Below are positions 46,012-55,060 of a DNA stretch of 62,219 nt, in pieces (the first letter of the stretch is position 1; each line of letters begins with the position of its first letter). The position numbers were made by a program, and so were the translations under genes. The stretch is from contig NZ_FODB01000016.1 in the NCBI RefSeq assembly GCF_900110265.1, positions 1 to 62,219 on the forward strand, read 5' to 3'. A model generated the notes under the pieces. That model saw nothing but the letters and a program-made list of their open reading frames with translations. It was not told where the DNA came from and ran no database searches. This DNA comes from Vreelandella aquamarina. GTDB taxonomy: Bacteria > Pseudomonadota > Gammaproteobacteria > Pseudomonadales > Halomonadaceae.

Positions 46012-46518
46012 CTAAATAGAATTTACTTTGAATAGATGCCGGATGTCATCAAGAATCTCGGCGGTTGCCGCTTCTTGAGTAAACGCGAGTGCTGGCCTTC
46101 CCATAGGGTCGAATAACCAAACGCTGTGCGCAATGCTCCAAGAGGGTACGCTTTGCCAAACTGTCACCGCCTCCCCAGGCAGCGTGGCATCGTCACCACC
46201 AACTCTTAATCGCTTTAATCGAGTGGCTTCACGCCCTAATGCACGGTGTAACCGCCACAGCTCATCCTGTTGCTGCACACAGTTTGCGCCGCAGTCTAAT
46301 ACCAGCGTCCATTGTTCAGAGGCAGTGATGGAAGCCATCAACGGCCAATCCTCAAGCGGCGGCACATCTATGGTTACTTTTCCGTGGGCAGTATGGCCCT
46401 GAGGAATTCCCACATTCCAAGTCACCATTCCCCAAGCCGTCACAATAGGAGCGGCAAAAATGGCAAACAAGAGAACCACCTTAAGCCTTGCGTAACGTAC
46501 TGGACGACGGTGGTGCAT
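46012..46518 (-). CDS. membrane-anchored protein of the cytochrome oxidase cluster
   Basis: 168 residues: basic N-terminus, one membrane helix (VVLLFAIFAAPIVTAWGMV), then a periplasmic domain with VTIDVPPLEDWPLM, LVLDCGANCVQQQDELWRLHRAL and SIAHSVWLFDPMGRPALAF. The fold suggests a thioredoxin-like or Sco-like domain without a clear CxxxC pair (CGANC is present). Its place between SURF1 and ctaA is the same as an uncharacterised gene in Pseudomonas cox clusters. An assembly role is inferred from context. Confidence 0.7.
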   Translation of the reverse strand: MHHRRPVRYARLKVVLLFAIFAAPIVTAWGMVTWNVGIPQGHTAHGKVTIDVPPLEDWPLMASITASEQWTLVLDCGANCVQQQDELWRLHRALGREATRLKRLRVGGDDATLPGEAVTVWQSVPSWSIAHSVWLFDPMGRPALAFTQEAATAEILDDIRHLFKVNSI

Positions 46519-46519
46519 G

Positions 46520-47227
46520 TTAACGCCCTCCTTCGTAGCTTTCTCGAAAGTCGCTCACTAGACGGTATCCACCCAATAGCATGATCACCAACGCCGCCAG
46601 CGCCAGTCCCCACCATTGAAAAGCGTAGCCAAGATGCCGGCTTGGCGGCATCGCATTTGCCTCCCACCAAGGGGTAAAAACACCTGCACCCTGCTGGGCA
46701 TGAAGCCAGCCATTATGGCTGAAGACGCCCAACGCCTCTTCCCAAGGAGCCAAGCTCAGCTGTTGCAGCCTGACGCCTTCTTGGTTGGCTCCATAAAGCG
46801 GCCCTTGCGATTGCTCCGCCTGCCACTCGCCAGACACCTCAACCGTGCCATGAGGGGTAAATACCGAAGGAGACGCCCGGCTTGTACCTGTTTCAATAAA
46901 ACCACGTTGTACTAACCAGAGCTGCCCATGAGAGTCTTTCATCGGTGTCAACACCGCGACGCCTAGGCGACCGTTAACGATACGGTTATCTAAGTAAAGC
47001 GTGTGCTGCTCAAGATAGTCGCCACGTAGATGCACCTGCGCCCCTCCTTCCGGTGTTTGGATTGGCTCAACCACTGTTGGCGCTGCATCACGAATGGCTA
47101 GCAGTTCACGCTTGTCAGCGGCCCTTTCCCACTGCCATAGTCCTAGGAGCAACCCTAAAACCACTACAACACTCCAAAACACACACCATCCGTATAGTCG
47201 CGCTGGAAAATAAGAGGGCTTCATCAT
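46520..47227 (-). CDS. SURF1-family cytochrome oxidase assembly protein
   Basis: About 235 residues from ATG 47227 (or 47224). One helix near each end: VFWSVVVVLGLLLGLWQWERAADKRELL at the start and GYAFQWWGLALAALVIMLLGGY at the end. Between them lie VHLRGDYLEQHTLYLDNRIVNGR, VLTPMKDSHGQLWLVQRGFI and TPWWEANAMPPSRHLGYA. SURF1 helps insert heme A into subunit I. The start region has no good ribosome-binding site and overlaps, head to head, the start of the DUF2909 gene on the other strand. Confidence 0.9.
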   Translation of the reverse strand: MMKPSYFPARLYGWCVFWSVVVVLGLLLGLWQWERAADKRELLAIRDAAPTVVEPIQTPEGGAQVHLRGDYLEQHTLYLDNRIVNGRLGVAVLTPMKDSHGQLWLVQRGFIETGTSRASPSVFTPHGTVEVSGEWQAEQSQGPLYGANQEGVRLQQLSLAPWEEALGVFSHNGWLHAQQGAGVFTPWWEANAMPPSRHLGYAFQWWGLALAALVIMLLGGYRLVSDFRESYEGGR

Positions 47228-47414
47228 GTGGTTAAAACTGCTCATTGCATTAGTGTTTATAGGAATAGTGGTCAGCTTAGCCGCAGGTGCAGGCTTTTTA
47301 CTACATGACGAAAGCACCTCCAGGCGGTTACTCACATCACTTAAATGGCGCATTGCGTTAGCCTGCGTATTGATGGCCCTGCTTCTCTTTGGTTTCTTAT
47401 CTGGGGAGCTTTGA
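47226..47414 (+). CDS. DUF2909 twin-transmembrane protein, antisense within the cox cluster
   Basis: 62 residues: MWLKLLIALVFIGIVVSLAA, a GFLLHD link, TSRRLLTSLKWRIALACVLMA and a second helix ending GFLSGEL. This is the DUF2909 pattern. A GAGG site lies nine bases before the ATG. It is the only plus-strand gene among the minus-strand cox genes: its ATG overlaps the SURF1 ATG and its stop is 7 nt from the coxC stop. It probably acts with the oxidase or its assembly factors. Confidence 0.85.
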   Translation: MWLKLLIALVFIGIVVSLAAGAGFLLHDESTSRRLLTSLKWRIALACVLMALLLFGFLSGEL

Positions 47415-47421
47415 TAACTCA

Positions 47422-48282
47422 CTAAAATACATAAACAAAGATAAAAAGCCCTACCCACACTACATCAACGAAATGCCAATACCAGCAGGATGCCTCAAAA
47501 CCAAAGTGATGACCGTTAGTAAAGTGACCTTTGATAATTCTTACCAGCATGCTCGCCAAAATGAGCGTACCAATAATGACGTGGAGACCATGAAAGCCTG
47601 TCAATATAAAAAAAGTAGCCCCAAAAATACCGGCCTCTAGGGTAATGCCGTAATGATGATAGGCTTCATAATATTCGACGCCTTGGATAAGGATAAAGCA
47701 AATGCCCAGCAGTACTGTGCCTGCTAACCAGTTACGACAGGTCTGACGATAGCCAAGCTTCAGAGCTTCATGGGCAACCGTTAGTGTGATACTTGATGTC
47801 ACCAAAATCAGTGTGTTCACTAAGGGTAATTGCCAGGGGCTAAGTACGCTGGAGGGCCCTGCAACAGAGGCATCAGGGGGATTGAGTAGCGGCCATTGAG
47901 GAACAAATTCGGGCCATAGCAAAGCAGATACGCCTTTTGCCCCCTCCCCTCCTAGCCATGGAATTGTGAAGGTCCTTACATAAAACAGTGCGCCAAAAAA
48001 AGCGGCAAAAAACATGACTTCTGAAAAAATAAACCAGCCCATTCCCCATCGAAACGAGCGATCCATTTGTGCGTCGTATAAACCGCCCATCGACTCGTGA
48101 ATGACGTCTCGAAACCAAAACCCCATGACACAAATAACGCATAGTAAGCCAATAACTAACAATGGCGCCCCGGTGTTGTAAACTAACTTGATACCAATAC
48201 CGGCCATCATGGCACCTAGCGCAAGCGACCCTAAAATAGGCCACCGGCTGTTCGCAGGAACGTAATAGCTGCCGCCGCTCAT
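47422..48282 (-). CDS. coxC: cytochrome c oxidase subunit III
   Basis: A 286-residue membrane protein with seven helices: YYVPANSRWPILGSLALGA, GFWFRDVIHESMGGLYD, GWFIFSEVMFFAAFFGALFYVR, LVTSSITLTVAHEALKLG, GVEYYEAYHHYGITLEAGIFG and GFHGLHVIIGTLILA, ending WHFVDVVWVGLFIFVYVF. These are subunit III landmarks. The start overlaps the ctaG stop (ATGA). Confidence 0.96.
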   Translation of the reverse strand: MSGGSYYVPANSRWPILGSLALGAMMAGIGIKLVYNTGAPLLVIGLLCVICVMGFWFRDVIHESMGGLYDAQMDRSFRWGMGWFIFSEVMFFAAFFGALFYVRTFTIPWLGGEGAKGVSALLWPEFVPQWPLLNPPDASVAGPSSVLSPWQLPLVNTLILVTSSITLTVAHEALKLGYRQTCRNWLAGTVLLGICFILIQGVEYYEAYHHYGITLEAGIFGATFFILTGFHGLHVIIGTLILASMLVRIIKGHFTNGHHFGFEASCWYWHFVDVVWVGLFIFVYVF

Positions 48283-48863
48283 ATTTTATCCCCCGCCGCG
48301 TTATTGTTATTGAGTGGATTAAGCGCAATGCGCTGTACCGGGTATAGGGTATACACCAAGGTAATGGTGCTGATTTCTTCAGGTAAGTCTTTAGCTAACT
48401 GAAACACCAGCGGAATGGTTAGTCGCTCATCGCCTTGTAGCTGCTGTTCTTGGAAGCAAAAACAGCTGACTTTACGTAAATGCGTTGTTGCACTAGAGGG
48501 TGAGACGCTAGGCACAGCGCGTCCCCAGCTTTCTTGGTGGCTGTTATTCGTAAAGGTAAAATCCACTTCTGCGGTTTGGCCTGGATGTACCCGCATTTGC
48601 CGCGTTTCAACACTCATTTGCCATGGCAGTCCCGCACTACCACGGGTAATAAATTGAACCGTAATGAAGCGCGACTGATCCACCTCTTCATGAATGATAG
48701 CTTTTGCCGTGGTATCGACCTTTCCGTTTAAACCCGTTACCTGACAAAACACGTCGTAAAGAGGAACTAAGGCAAACGCAAAGGCAAACATGCCAAGAAG
48801 GGCTGCGACACTGCGAATGACGGTCCGCCTAACGCCAGCTTGTTGAGAACCATCTGCTGCCAT
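48279..48863 (-). CDS. ctaG: cytochrome c oxidase assembly protein CtaG/Cox11
   Basis: 194 residues. One N-terminal helix (VIRSVAALLGMFAFAFALVPLYDVFC) is followed by the periplasmic copper-delivery domain: TVQFITRGSAGLPWQM, TNNSHQESWGRAVPSVSP and the copper-binding CFCFQEQ. It supplies copper to the CuB site of subunit I. It sits between subunits I and III, as in many proteobacteria. Confidence 0.94.
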   Translation of the reverse strand: MAADGSQQAGVRRTVIRSVAALLGMFAFAFALVPLYDVFCQVTGLNGKVDTTAKAIIHEEVDQSRFITVQFITRGSAGLPWQMSVETRQMRVHPGQTAEVDFTFTNNSHQESWGRAVPSVSPSSATTHLRKVSCFCFQEQQLQGDERLTIPLVFQLAKDLPEEISTITLVYTLYPVQRIALNPLNNNNAAGDKI

Positions 48864-48899
48864 TTTTCATCCCTCCGCCTTCTCCAACGCTTTTATGCA

Positions 48900-50558
48900 T
48901 TAATCGTGCGATTGAGCACGGTGAAATACCGGCGGCGTTTCAAAGGTGTGTAACGGCGCAGGGCTAGGCACACTCCACTCTAAATCAACAGCACCCTCCC
49001 AAGCTTTTGCAGGCGCTTTTTGGCCACCTCGTACACACAGCACTACCACCAGCACAAAAAGTAGTTGCGAGGCACCAAAGAAGAAGGCGCCAATACTTGA
49101 GAGCAGATTAAAATCGGCAAATTGCAGCGCATAATCAGGGATGCGCCTAGGCATGCCTGCCAAACCGGCAAAATGCATGGGGAAAAAGGTTAGATTGACC
49201 CCAATGATTGAGCACCAGAAGTGGCACTGCGCCAAACGCTCGTTAGGGTAATGGCCTGTCCATTTAGGCAACCAGTAGTAAACGCCCGCCATGATGGCGA
49301 AGATCGCGCCAGGCACCAATACATAGTGGAAGTGCGCCACCACAAAGTAGGTATCGTGGTACTGAAAATCGGCAGGTGCGATGGCTAACATCAGGCCTGA
49401 AAAGCCGCCAATGGTAAATAGCACTACAAACGCCAACGCAAAAAGCATAGGGGGCTCAAAACTAATCGACCCGCGGAATAGCGTTGTCACCCAGTTAAAT
49501 ACCTTCACCCCTGTTGGCACAGCAATCAACATGGTGGAGTACATAAAGAACAGTTCCGCCGTCAAAGGCAGGCCCACAATAAACATATGGTGCGCCCACA
49601 CCAGAAATGACAGCAGCGCAATGGCTCCAGTGGCATAAACCATCGAGGCGTAGCCAAATAAGGGCTTACGAGCAAATGTAGGGATAATCGCCGACACGAT
49701 GCCAAATGCTGGCAGGATCATGATGTAGACTTCTGGGTGGCCAAAAAACCAGAACAGATGCTGGAATAAGACAGGATCTCCTCCGCCCGCTGCATCAAAG
49801 AAGCTAGTCCCAAAGTTAATGTCCATTAACATCATGGTAATGACGCCCGCTAACACCGGCATAACGGCGATAAGTAGAAATGCCGTAATCAGCCATGTCC
49901 AAACGAATAGCGGCATATCCATCATGCGCATGCCAGGCGCACGCATATTCAGGATGGTCGCGATGATATTAATCGCCCCCAAAATAGAGCTAATGCCTGC
50001 CATATGCAGTGCTAAAATAAAAAAAGTCGTTGAAGCTGGCGCATACGTTGTTGATAACGGAGCGTAAAATGTCCAGCCAAAGTTGGGGCCGCCCCCAGGC
50101 ATAAAAAGAGTAGACAGCAGCAGGGTAAAAGCGACCGGAAGTAGCCAAAAACTGAAGTTATTTAGCCGCGGCAAGGCCATGTCAGGGGCTCCAATTTGCA
50201 GCGGAATCATCCAGTTAGCTAGGCCTGTAAACGCTGGCATAACGGCTGCGAACACCATAATTAGGCCATGCATGGTGGTCATCTGGTTAAAGAACTCGGG
50301 CTCTACCAACTGCAAACCAGGCTGAAATAGCTCAGCCCTAACCACGAGCGCAAAAATGCCGCCGACAAAAAACATCGTGAGCGAGAAAATCAGATATAGC
50401 GAGCCAATCTCTTTATGATTGGTGGTCAGCAGCCAACGCATCAAGCCTTTGGGTTGGGCTGCATGAGGGTAATGCGACTGGCCCTCCTGAGACTGGCCAC
50501 CAGCCACGGCAGACGAACTATGCTGCAGTGAGTGTTGTGGAGGTAGTTTGGGCGCCAT
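48900..50558 (-). CDS. coxA: cytochrome c oxidase subunit I (aa3-type)
   Basis: A 552-residue heme-copper oxidase with 12 helices. [15 protein letters not shown] carries a low-spin heme His; [17 protein letters not shown] carries the CuB His and the cross-linked Tyr; [10 protein letters not shown] gives two further CuB His; [14 protein letters not shown] gives the heme a3 and heme a ligands. A hydrophilic N-terminal extension of about 30 residues (many Gln, Ser and His) precedes the first conserved motif. It reduces oxygen to water while pumping protons. Confidence 0.97.
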   Translation of the reverse strand: MAPKLPPQHSLQHSSSAVAGGQSQEGQSHYPHAAQPKGLMRWLLTTNHKEIGSLYLIFSLTMFFVGGIFALVVRAELFQPGLQLVEPEFFNQMTTMHGLIMVFAAVMPAFTGLANWMIPLQIGAPDMALPRLNNFSFWLLPVAFTLLLSTLFMPGGGPNFGWTFYAPLSTTYAPASTTFFILALHMAGISSILGAINIIATILNMRAPGMRMMDMPLFVWTWLITAFLLIAVMPVLAGVITMMLMDINFGTSFFDAAGGGDPVLFQHLFWFFGHPEVYIMILPAFGIVSAIIPTFARKPLFGYASMVYATGAIALLSFLVWAHHMFIVGLPLTAELFFMYSTMLIAVPTGVKVFNWVTTLFRGSISFEPPMLFALAFVVLFTIGGFSGLMLAIAPADFQYHDTYFVVAHFHYVLVPGAIFAIMAGVYYWLPKWTGHYPNERLAQCHFWCSIIGVNLTFFPMHFAGLAGMPRRIPDYALQFADFNLLSSIGAFFFGASQLLFVLVVVLCVRGGQKAPAKAWEGAVDLEWSVPSPAPLHTFETPPVFHRAQSHD

Positions 50559-50606
50559 ATGTCTCTCCGCATGCTTGTCGTTTTAGTAGAAGAAGTTGGT
50601 CAACAC

Positions 50607-51722
50607 CTACTGGGCAATACGCTCGGCCACCGTAGCTGGCTGAACGGTATCACCAGTCTCATTCCCCCAAGCGTTGCGCGTATAGGTCACAACAGCCGCT
50701 ATCTCTACCGGATTCAGCGTATTGCGGAAAGCAGGCATGGCGGCTCCAGAAACACCGTTAATCACGCGATCCAAATGCCAGTCGAGTTCATTAATAAGCT
50801 GTTCATTTCCGGCGAGCGCTGGAAAGGCGGGCGGTGCGCCCTGCCCTTCGCCTTGATGACAGGAAGAGCAAATAGATTGATACACCTCTTCACCGCGAGC
50901 CATTAGCTCCTCTATAGCCCATTCACGATCAACACCCATTGCCTCTTGCTCAGCAGCCTCTTTGCGCTCTTCAAGCCATGTTTCAAACTCCGCTTCTTCC
51001 ATGGCATGCACCACAATGGGCATAAAGCCATGATTCACACCACACAGCTCGGCACACTGGCCACGATAGATACCAGGCTCGTTAATTTGCACCCAATTTT
51101 CATTAATAAAGCCAGGAATGGTGTCTTGTTTAACAGCAAGCTCTGGAACCCACCAGGAGTGAATCACGTCGTCTGATGTCATCAGAAAGCGTACTTTGCG
51201 ATTAATAGGCAGCACGAGAGGCTCGTCAACATCAAGCAAATAGTGCTCGTCTCGCTCGGATTCGCCTCGAATCTGTTCGCGTGTGGTGCTTAAGTTCGAG
51301 GTATAGGCAATGTCCTCTCCTAGGTATTCGTAACGCCAGCGCCACTGCTGCCCCGTGATCATAATGTCTAGATCCGCTTCAGAGGCGTCATACATATTTT
51401 TAAGCGTGGCCGTCGCAGGTACCGCCATACCTACCAAGATCAAAATGGGAATGGCCGTCCACAGCACTTCAACGGAGGTATGTTCATGGAAGCGGGCAGC
51501 TTTGGCTCCTTTAGAGTGACGATAGCGAAACAAGGAGTAAAACATGACACCAAAGACGATCACCCCAATCACTACACACACCCAAAATATGGTCATGTGT
51601 AGGCCAAAAATATTGCGGCTGGTATCAGTGACCCCCACCGGCATATTCCAACTGCTAGCGTGGGCTTGAGAGAGACTTGCGACACTGGTAATGGTGAGAA
51701 GCCATTGCCACGGTAAGCGCAT
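50607..51722 (-). CDS. coxB: cytochrome c oxidase subunit II with fused cytochrome c domain
   Basis: 371 residues from ATG 51722 (AGGAGG upstream). After a signal sequence there are two helices, then the CuA cupredoxin domain with VIHSWWVPELAVKQDTIPG and GQCAELCGVNHGFMPIVVHAM, which supplies the CuA ligands. A C-terminal cytochrome c domain of about 80 residues follows, with heme-binding CSSCH and later Met in GAAMPAFR. This is the caa3-like form of subunit II. First cox gene in the operon. Confidence 0.95.
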   Translation of the reverse strand: MRLPWQWLLTITSVASLSQAHASSWNMPVGVTDTSRNIFGLHMTIFWVCVVIGVIVFGVMFYSLFRYRHSKGAKAARFHEHTSVEVLWTAIPILILVGMAVPATATLKNMYDASEADLDIMITGQQWRWRYEYLGEDIAYTSNLSTTREQIRGESERDEHYLLDVDEPLVLPINRKVRFLMTSDDVIHSWWVPELAVKQDTIPGFINENWVQINEPGIYRGQCAELCGVNHGFMPIVVHAMEEAEFETWLEERKEAAEQEAMGVDREWAIEELMARGEEVYQSICSSCHQGEGQGAPPAFPALAGNEQLINELDWHLDRVINGVSGAAMPAFRNTLNPVEIAAVVTYTRNAWGNETGDTVQPATVAERIAQ

Positions 51723-51847
51723 AGAAACCTCCTTTATTCTTATTGTTCTCGCCAACCCTTTTATTAGGTCAGGGTTAAGTGATATCGATCAGTATAGAAA
51801 ACATGTGGCATTCGTCACGAACTACTATCGTGATGCCTCTCAACGCC

Positions 51848-52021
51848 TCATCCCGCTGCATAAATCGCAATACCCGCTAAGAGCAGCACAAACATCATCG
51901 TCACTACCACCGCCGTGATAATGAAGGCGACCGGCTTGCCGTTTGAAAAATCCTGCTGACGCTGGCGGTCATTCTGAACACCTAGTAGTGCTGCTAATAC
52001 TGACTTAACCACTGACCACAT
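51848..52021 (-). CDS. DUF2970-family small membrane protein
   Basis: 57 residues from ATG 52021 with GGGAGG upstream: MWSVVKSVLAALLGVQNDRQ, a polar link DFSNGKPVAF, and one C-terminal helix IITAVVVTMMFVLLLAGIAIYA. The amphipathic N-terminus plus FxxxKPxxFI pattern fits DUF2970, often found near cytochrome oxidase genes. It lies 125 nt upstream of coxB on the same strand. Confidence 0.75.
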   Translation of the reverse strand: MWSVVKSVLAALLGVQNDRQRQQDFSNGKPVAFIITAVVVTMMFVLLLAGIAIYAAG

Positions 52022-52361
52022 AGAGCCTCCCTCAAGGTTGAGGTATTGCATACTCACTTTGGCAACTGCCCTGAAGCACTCAGCTATAGTTAAGGATAGG
52101 CAATTTTATGAATCGTGCTGCCTGAAAAGCAGCTTGATCAAAAAAAGAGTTTGCTAACGAGCACTATCAGGCATTGGCAAAAACGCTAGCCGATGCCCAT
52201 GCTGACCGCATAGCTGGCATGACGCAGCTATCGAACGACTTTCGACGCTGCCTTTGGGAGGAAATTTAGCGACTCGTAAATAAGCTTGCGGCTTGTAGTC
52301 CGGCAATTCACACTATGCATCACCAAGTTAAAACCAAAATGGCCTGTCAAGGGAGCCGTGT
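52022..52361. other. 340-nt gap between DUF2970 gene and small lipoprotein gene
   Basis: No intact gene is supported. The gap contains the leader of the DUF2970 gene at its left end, the possible degraded gene at 52108-52269, a short hairpin GCTGC/GCAGC at about 52115-52131, and the untranslated leader of the plus-strand lipoprotein at its right end. I see no clear promoter consensus for either side. Confidence 0.5.
52108..52269 (+). pseudogene. possible degraded small gene
   Basis: From ATG 52108 one frame reads MNRAA, TGA, KAA, TGA, then an uninterrupted 43 codons (SKKEFANEHYQALAKT followed by LADAHADRIAGMTQ and LSNDFRRCLWEEI) to TAG at 52267. The peptide looks natural and helical, and an AGGATAGG-like ribosome-binding site precedes the ATG. 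Both in-frame stops are TGA, which differ from TGG (Trp) by one base. It may be a decayed small protein or a chance frame. Confidence 0.3.
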
Positions 52362-52598
52362 ATGCCCAAGCATCGTGGAGTCGTTCTTCGCTACCTGTGT
52401 TTCGCCTTATTGCCGCTTTTGCCACTCGCGGGCTGCACCACTTATACGTGGCCAGATGGCTCCCAAGAGACCGTACTGGGCGTAGTACCTGAAGATGAAA
52501 ACCGCCGCTATGAAGAGCCCCAAGCCGACGGTGTACGCTACCGCAAGCCCGGTGAAATCCCAGAAGAAACCCTGCGTGAAGACACTCCGAGCAACTAA
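52362..52598 (+). CDS. small lipoprotein of unknown function
   Basis: 78 residues. A signal peptide RYLCFALLPLLPLAGC ends in an LAGC lipobox (Cys at about residue 25), followed by TTYTWPDGSQETVLGVVP and an acidic, Pro-rich tail (EEPQADGVRYRKPGEIPEET). The mature protein would be only about 54 residues. Family not recognised. It converges on hrpB, whose stop is 15 nt away. Confidence 0.65.
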   Translation: MPKHRGVVLRYLCFALLPLLPLAGCTTYTWPDGSQETVLGVVPEDENRRYEEPQADGVRYRKPGEIPEETLREDTPSN

Positions 52599-52612
52599 GA
52601 AAGGCAAGCCTT

Positions 52613-55057
52613 TCAACGCTGGCGGCGCTTTGTATATGCTGTGGCTTGAGCGGTAAGAGGATCTTCTGGCCAAGGGTGCTTTGGGTATCTCCCGCGCATT
52701 TCTTTGCGTACTTCTGAGTAGCCGTTCAACCAAAAGCTTCGCAAATCTTGAGTCACCTGCAGTGGCCGCCGTGCAGGGGAAAGCAAGTGAAGTGTCACTG
52801 GTACACGCCCATCCGCTACGGTGGGCGTTGCCTGCCAGCCAAAGGCTTCCTGAAGCTTCAACGCCAGCACCGGTGGCCTGCCTTCCCGGCAGGGTGTGTA
52901 ATCCACTTTAACGGCATTGCCACTAGGCGCTTCTATCAAACTGGGCACTAAACGCTCTAGCTGAGTCTGCTGCTTCCAATCAAGCGTGTTCATTAAGTAC
53001 GTTTGAAACGGCAGTTTTTGCAACTGCGTTAAGCGCGTCAGACCCGCCATATAGGGGGCCAGCCATGTCTCGAGACTGCCTAACAACGCAGAGTCGGACC
53101 AATCGTTCCACTGTTCAGGATAAGCGCCAAAGAGCAGCGCCATTCTCCCCTGCAGTTGAACCACTTGTGCGTTAAACAGCATGTTGGGACGCTGTTTTAA
53201 CGCTGCCATTAGCGCTTTTTCTACCGCGTCGGCAGGCAACCGACGCAGTGGGCGTGTTGCTAACACAAGCTCACTGTGCCGCTGAACGGCTTCACCAACC
53301 AGCTTACCCTGCTCTTCTGACCAGACAATGCGCTCTTCCCACTGCTGGGTCTCGGGGTAAAAGTTAGTCAGCGTGGCTAACGTGATAGGCTCTGCTAAAT
53401 AGATGCCTGCCTCGCTGTTAGCGCTCTCTACACTCACTGCCACTAAAAAAGGCTCTTGAGCCAGTGGATGGTGAGCAGGTAGCGTAGCGGTTTTACCGTT
53501 AGCCAGTTTAAAACGACCCGGTGTCATCAGCTGAGCGATGCGATCCGGGTATGCTAGGCAAAGCAGCGCACCAAGCTGCTCCAAGGAGCTGTGCCGCGGC
53601 ACAGGCGAACGCATCAGGCTCGACAATCGCCTTACTTCATGTCGCCACTGAGGATAAGCCGCAGGCTGGTTAACCCTTTGAGCTAAGGCGTCGCGCAGCG
53701 TGCCATTGATGCGCTCCCTGCCTTCCATTAAAGCCGCTAAGGCACAGGCAAGTGGCACCGCTTCAAATGATGCCGCTTGAATGAGCATGGTAGCTAAACG
53801 CGGTTCGAGGGGCAGTTGAGCGCTCTGTTTACCCAGCGGGGTCAACATACCGGCACTATCTACTAAGCGAAGCTGCTGCAACAGCGCTTGGGCACTTTTC
53901 CATGCTCCTTCAGGTGGCTGTGTCACCCATGAAAGCTCACTCGGCGAGTGCACACCCCATAGCGCTAGCTCTAGCGCTAATTTAGATAAATCAGCCTGCA
54001 ACATCTCAGGCTCACCATAAGCGACCAGCGGCTGCTCAGCTGACCATAAGCGGTAACAAACGCCAGGCTGCTGCCTACCCGCTCGGCCACGTCGCTGGTC
54101 AGCACTCGCTCTATTCACCCGCCGGGTCATGAGACGCGTAAGCCCAGTGCGAGGGTTAAATAGCGGCACTCGTTCTAAGCCAGCATCAATCACGCTATTG
54201 ACGCCATCGACGGTAACGCTGGATTCCGCAATGGCGGTTGAAACGATGACACGTTGCCGTGTTGTAAGAGGCCGCAATGCCGCTTGCTGGGCGTCGAGCG
54301 GCATGCTTCCATGAAGCGCACGAATCTCAACATCCATACTGCTACTTTCTAGAGCCTGCACAAGCTGGGAAATTTCTGCGATACCGGGCAGTATTACCAG
54401 CACATCTCGGCTACCCTCTCGCTTCAGTGCCTCCTTGGTGACTCGCAAGGCAGCCCTATCTAATGATTCATGAGCCTCCACAGGACAGTAGCGCGTTTCC
54501 ACTGAAAATTCGCGGCCACTACTCTCAATAACGGGGGTGTCACTACCTAACACACCTTTTAAAGCAGCGACATCCAATGTGGCAGACATCACCATTAGCC
54601 GAAGATCATCACGGATGCTCTCTTGTACATCCAGTGCTAACGCAAGTCCTAGGTCTGCTTCAATGCTTCGCTCATGAAACTCATCGAAAATAATGCCCGC
54701 CACCCCTTCCAATAAAGGATCGTCTTGCAGTATGCGGGTAAGCACGCCTTGGGTGACCACTTCCAGCCGGGTATTGGGGCCTACATTGCTATCGCCCCGC
54801 ATCCGGTAACCCACCGTTTCACCTATCTGTTCGTTGAGCTGTGACGCCATAAAGGTGGCTGCCAAGCGAGCGGCGACACGACGCGGCTCTACCAGTAAGA
54901 GACGCTGACCTTGCGCCCAGGCGCTGGAGAGTAACATTAGCGGGACACGGGTTGTTTTACCGGCACCTGGTTGAGCCACCAGAATAAGCCGAGTGTGTTC
55001 GGCTAGCATGGTTTGAATGGAGCTTAGATGTTGTTCAATGGGAAGCGATATGGTCAT
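52613..55057 (-). CDS. hrpB: ATP-dependent RNA helicase HrpB
   Basis: An 814-residue DEAH/RHA-family helicase. Walker A is VAQPGAGKTTRVPL, motif II is the HrpB-typical IIFDEFHERS (DEFH, not DEAH), motif III is VMSATLD, motif VI is QRRGRAGRQQPG, and YRLWS follows. The HA2 and HrpB C-terminal domains follow, ending MRGRYPKHPWPEDP, a family hallmark. Function in E. coli is not essential. It lies directly downstream of the tetR gene. Confidence 0.95.
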   Translation of the reverse strand: MTISLPIEQHLSSIQTMLAEHTRLILVAQPGAGKTTRVPLMLLSSAWAQGQRLLLVEPRRVAARLAATFMASQLNEQIGETVGYRMRGDSNVGPNTRLEVVTQGVLTRILQDDPLLEGVAGIIFDEFHERSIEADLGLALALDVQESIRDDLRLMVMSATLDVAALKGVLGSDTPVIESSGREFSVETRYCPVEAHESLDRAALRVTKEALKREGSRDVLVILPGIAEISQLVQALESSSMDVEIRALHGSMPLDAQQAALRPLTTRQRVIVSTAIAESSVTVDGVNSVIDAGLERVPLFNPRTGLTRLMTRRVNRASADQRRGRAGRQQPGVCYRLWSAEQPLVAYGEPEMLQADLSKLALELALWGVHSPSELSWVTQPPEGAWKSAQALLQQLRLVDSAGMLTPLGKQSAQLPLEPRLATMLIQAASFEAVPLACALAALMEGRERINGTLRDALAQRVNQPAAYPQWRHEVRRLSSLMRSPVPRHSSLEQLGALLCLAYPDRIAQLMTPGRFKLANGKTATLPAHHPLAQEPFLVAVSVESANSEAGIYLAEPITLATLTNFYPETQQWEERIVWSEEQGKLVGEAVQRHSELVLATRPLRRLPADAVEKALMAALKQRPNMLFNAQVVQLQGRMALLFGAYPEQWNDWSDSALLGSLETWLAPYMAGLTRLTQLQKLPFQTYLMNTLDWKQQTQLERLVPSLIEAPSGNAVKVDYTPCREGRPPVLALKLQEAFGWQATPTVADGRVPVTLHLLSPARRPLQVTQDLRSFWLNGYSEVRKEMRGRYPKHPWPEDPLTAQATAYTKRRQR

Positions 55058-55060
55058 GAA

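Noticed and set aside
52228..52425. Minus-strand open frame of 65 codons in the gap before the small lipoprotein
   Set aside because: Overlaps the lipoprotein start antisense, no ribosome-binding site and no recognisable sequence.
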